From the NCBI RefSeq assembly GCF_001428525.1, contig NZ_LMHW01000013.1, positions 373,175 through 437,174 of the forward strand: a stretch of DNA of 64,000 nt. The letters run 5' to 3'. Of the stretch, positions 63,525 to 64,000 are shown piece after piece (positions within the stretch are counted from its first letter, which is position 1; every line of letters begins with the position of its first letter). The DNA comes from Flavobacterium sp. Root186. GTDB taxonomy: Bacteria > Bacteroidota > Bacteroidia > Flavobacteriales > Flavobacteriaceae. The notes below the pieces were generated by a model. It saw nothing but the letters and a program-made list of their open reading frames with translations, searched no databases and was not told where the DNA came from. The position numbers were made by a program, and so were the translations under genes.

Positions 63525-64000
63525 ATGCCAATATCTCCAAATTTCACATCAGTTTTAAGTAAAGACTGGGAAATCAATTTCACACAATGTACGCCAGCAG
63601 GTTTCTTAAAATATACTGATTTGTGTAATATTTTACAATTAACCGCAGCTGCACATTCAGAAATTGGAGGAATTAGTTTTTATGATATGCAGGAATTTCA
63701 CCAAGCCTGGGTTTTAAGCCGAATGCGCGTTGAAGTTCATGCCTTACCAAAATGGCAAGATGTTGTTACGGTAAAAACATGGATTAACAGTTTAGAGAAT
63801 TCACGTTCAGTTCGTGCGTTGGAAATGTATGTAAACGGAAAAAAAATCGTAGGCTGTGAAACGTATTGGGCAGTTTTCAATACACAAGCACGTCGTCCCG
63901 AAGCTTTAGCACTTCCATACGAACATTTTGAATTATTCCCTGAAAAAAGAGCAACAGAAGAAGGCTTTTCTAAAATAAATATCAATCACGAAAAAGAAGC
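63525..64000 (+). CDS. Acyl-ACP thioesterase (partial, C-terminus outside window)
   Basis: The ATG at 63525 opens MPISPNFTSVLSKDWEINFT; 158 codons are seen before the window ends. Hot-dog fold of the FatA/FatB family: GGISFYDMQEFHQAWVLSRMRVEVH and LPKWQDVVTVKTW match the family's N-terminal half. It hydrolyses acyl-ACP to free fatty acid. Starts 62 bp after miaA. Confidence 0.85.
   Translation, partial: MPISPNFTSVLSKDWEINFTQCTPAGFLKYTDLCNILQLTAAAHSEIGGISFYDMQEFHQAWVLSRMRVEVHALPKWQDVVTVKTWINSLENSRSVRALEMYVNGKKIVGCETYWAVFNTQARRPEALALPYEHFELFPEKRATEEGFSKININHEKE

Overview
The window is AT-rich DNA from a member of the Bacteroidota, most likely Flavobacterium or a close relative. The reasons are: promoters of the TAnnTTTG / TTTG type, lipoproteins with acidic residues just after the lipobox cysteine, OmpA proteins with calcium-type repeats, a bacillithiol-linked YtxJ, VF530, a GxxExxY protein, and an arginine operon built around an acylornithine carbamoyltransferase. 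No rRNA, tRNA, CRISPR array, phage or complete insertion sequence was seen. Most genes are chromosomal housekeeping or envelope genes, separated by perfect-hairpin terminators and by several families of short dispersed palindromic repeats.

Layout. 1-9 kb: a partial TPR membrane regulator, HpaF-like isomerase, acyl-CoA oxidase/dehydrogenase, an EamA exporter divergent from a MocR regulator, a bestrophin channel and a USP-like protein. 9-20 kb: a two-component system, two outer-membrane barrels, aspA, a pentapeptide protein, guaC, miaE and glyA. 20-30 kb: fahA, the agmatine-to-putrescine pair aguA/aguB, a beta-propeller lipoprotein, an OmpA protein, duplicated small lipoproteins, a DUF808 protein and a 39-residue membrane protein. 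30-36 kb: clpB, ytxJ, a small (p)ppGpp-hydrolase-like HD protein and two DUF2157-like membrane proteins.

36-48 kb is one long minus-strand arginine/proline operon, read N-acylglutamate synthase candidate - argG - argC - argD - proA - proB - GxxExxY protein - argF' - argB - argE - argH. Almost every gap in it holds a different hairpin repeat. The GxxExxY gene sits between perfect 38-bp inverted repeats and looks like an inserted unit. The operon has a consensus promoter and a leader of about 320 nt with a compact three-way-junction RNA fold that I cannot assign to a known class. ArgF' carries Ser at the position that is Glu in acetyl-specific and Pro in succinyl-specific enzymes.

48-64 kb: an M1 peptidase, aldose epimerase, GNAT, smpB, an XRE-Fic fusion that has lost both the catalytic His and the inhibitory Glu, pcm, an oxidoreductase, 3-hydroxybutyryl-CoA dehydrogenase, the PLP-binding YggS protein, a DnaQ/GIY-YIG nuclease, a potassium channel with a zinc ribbon, miaA and a partial acyl-ACP thioesterase.

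The strongest leads for something new are the arg leader RNA, the repeat-flanked GxxExxY unit with a solitary related repeat elsewhere, a three-copy hairpin family whose stems covary, and the doubly inactivated XRE-Fic protein.
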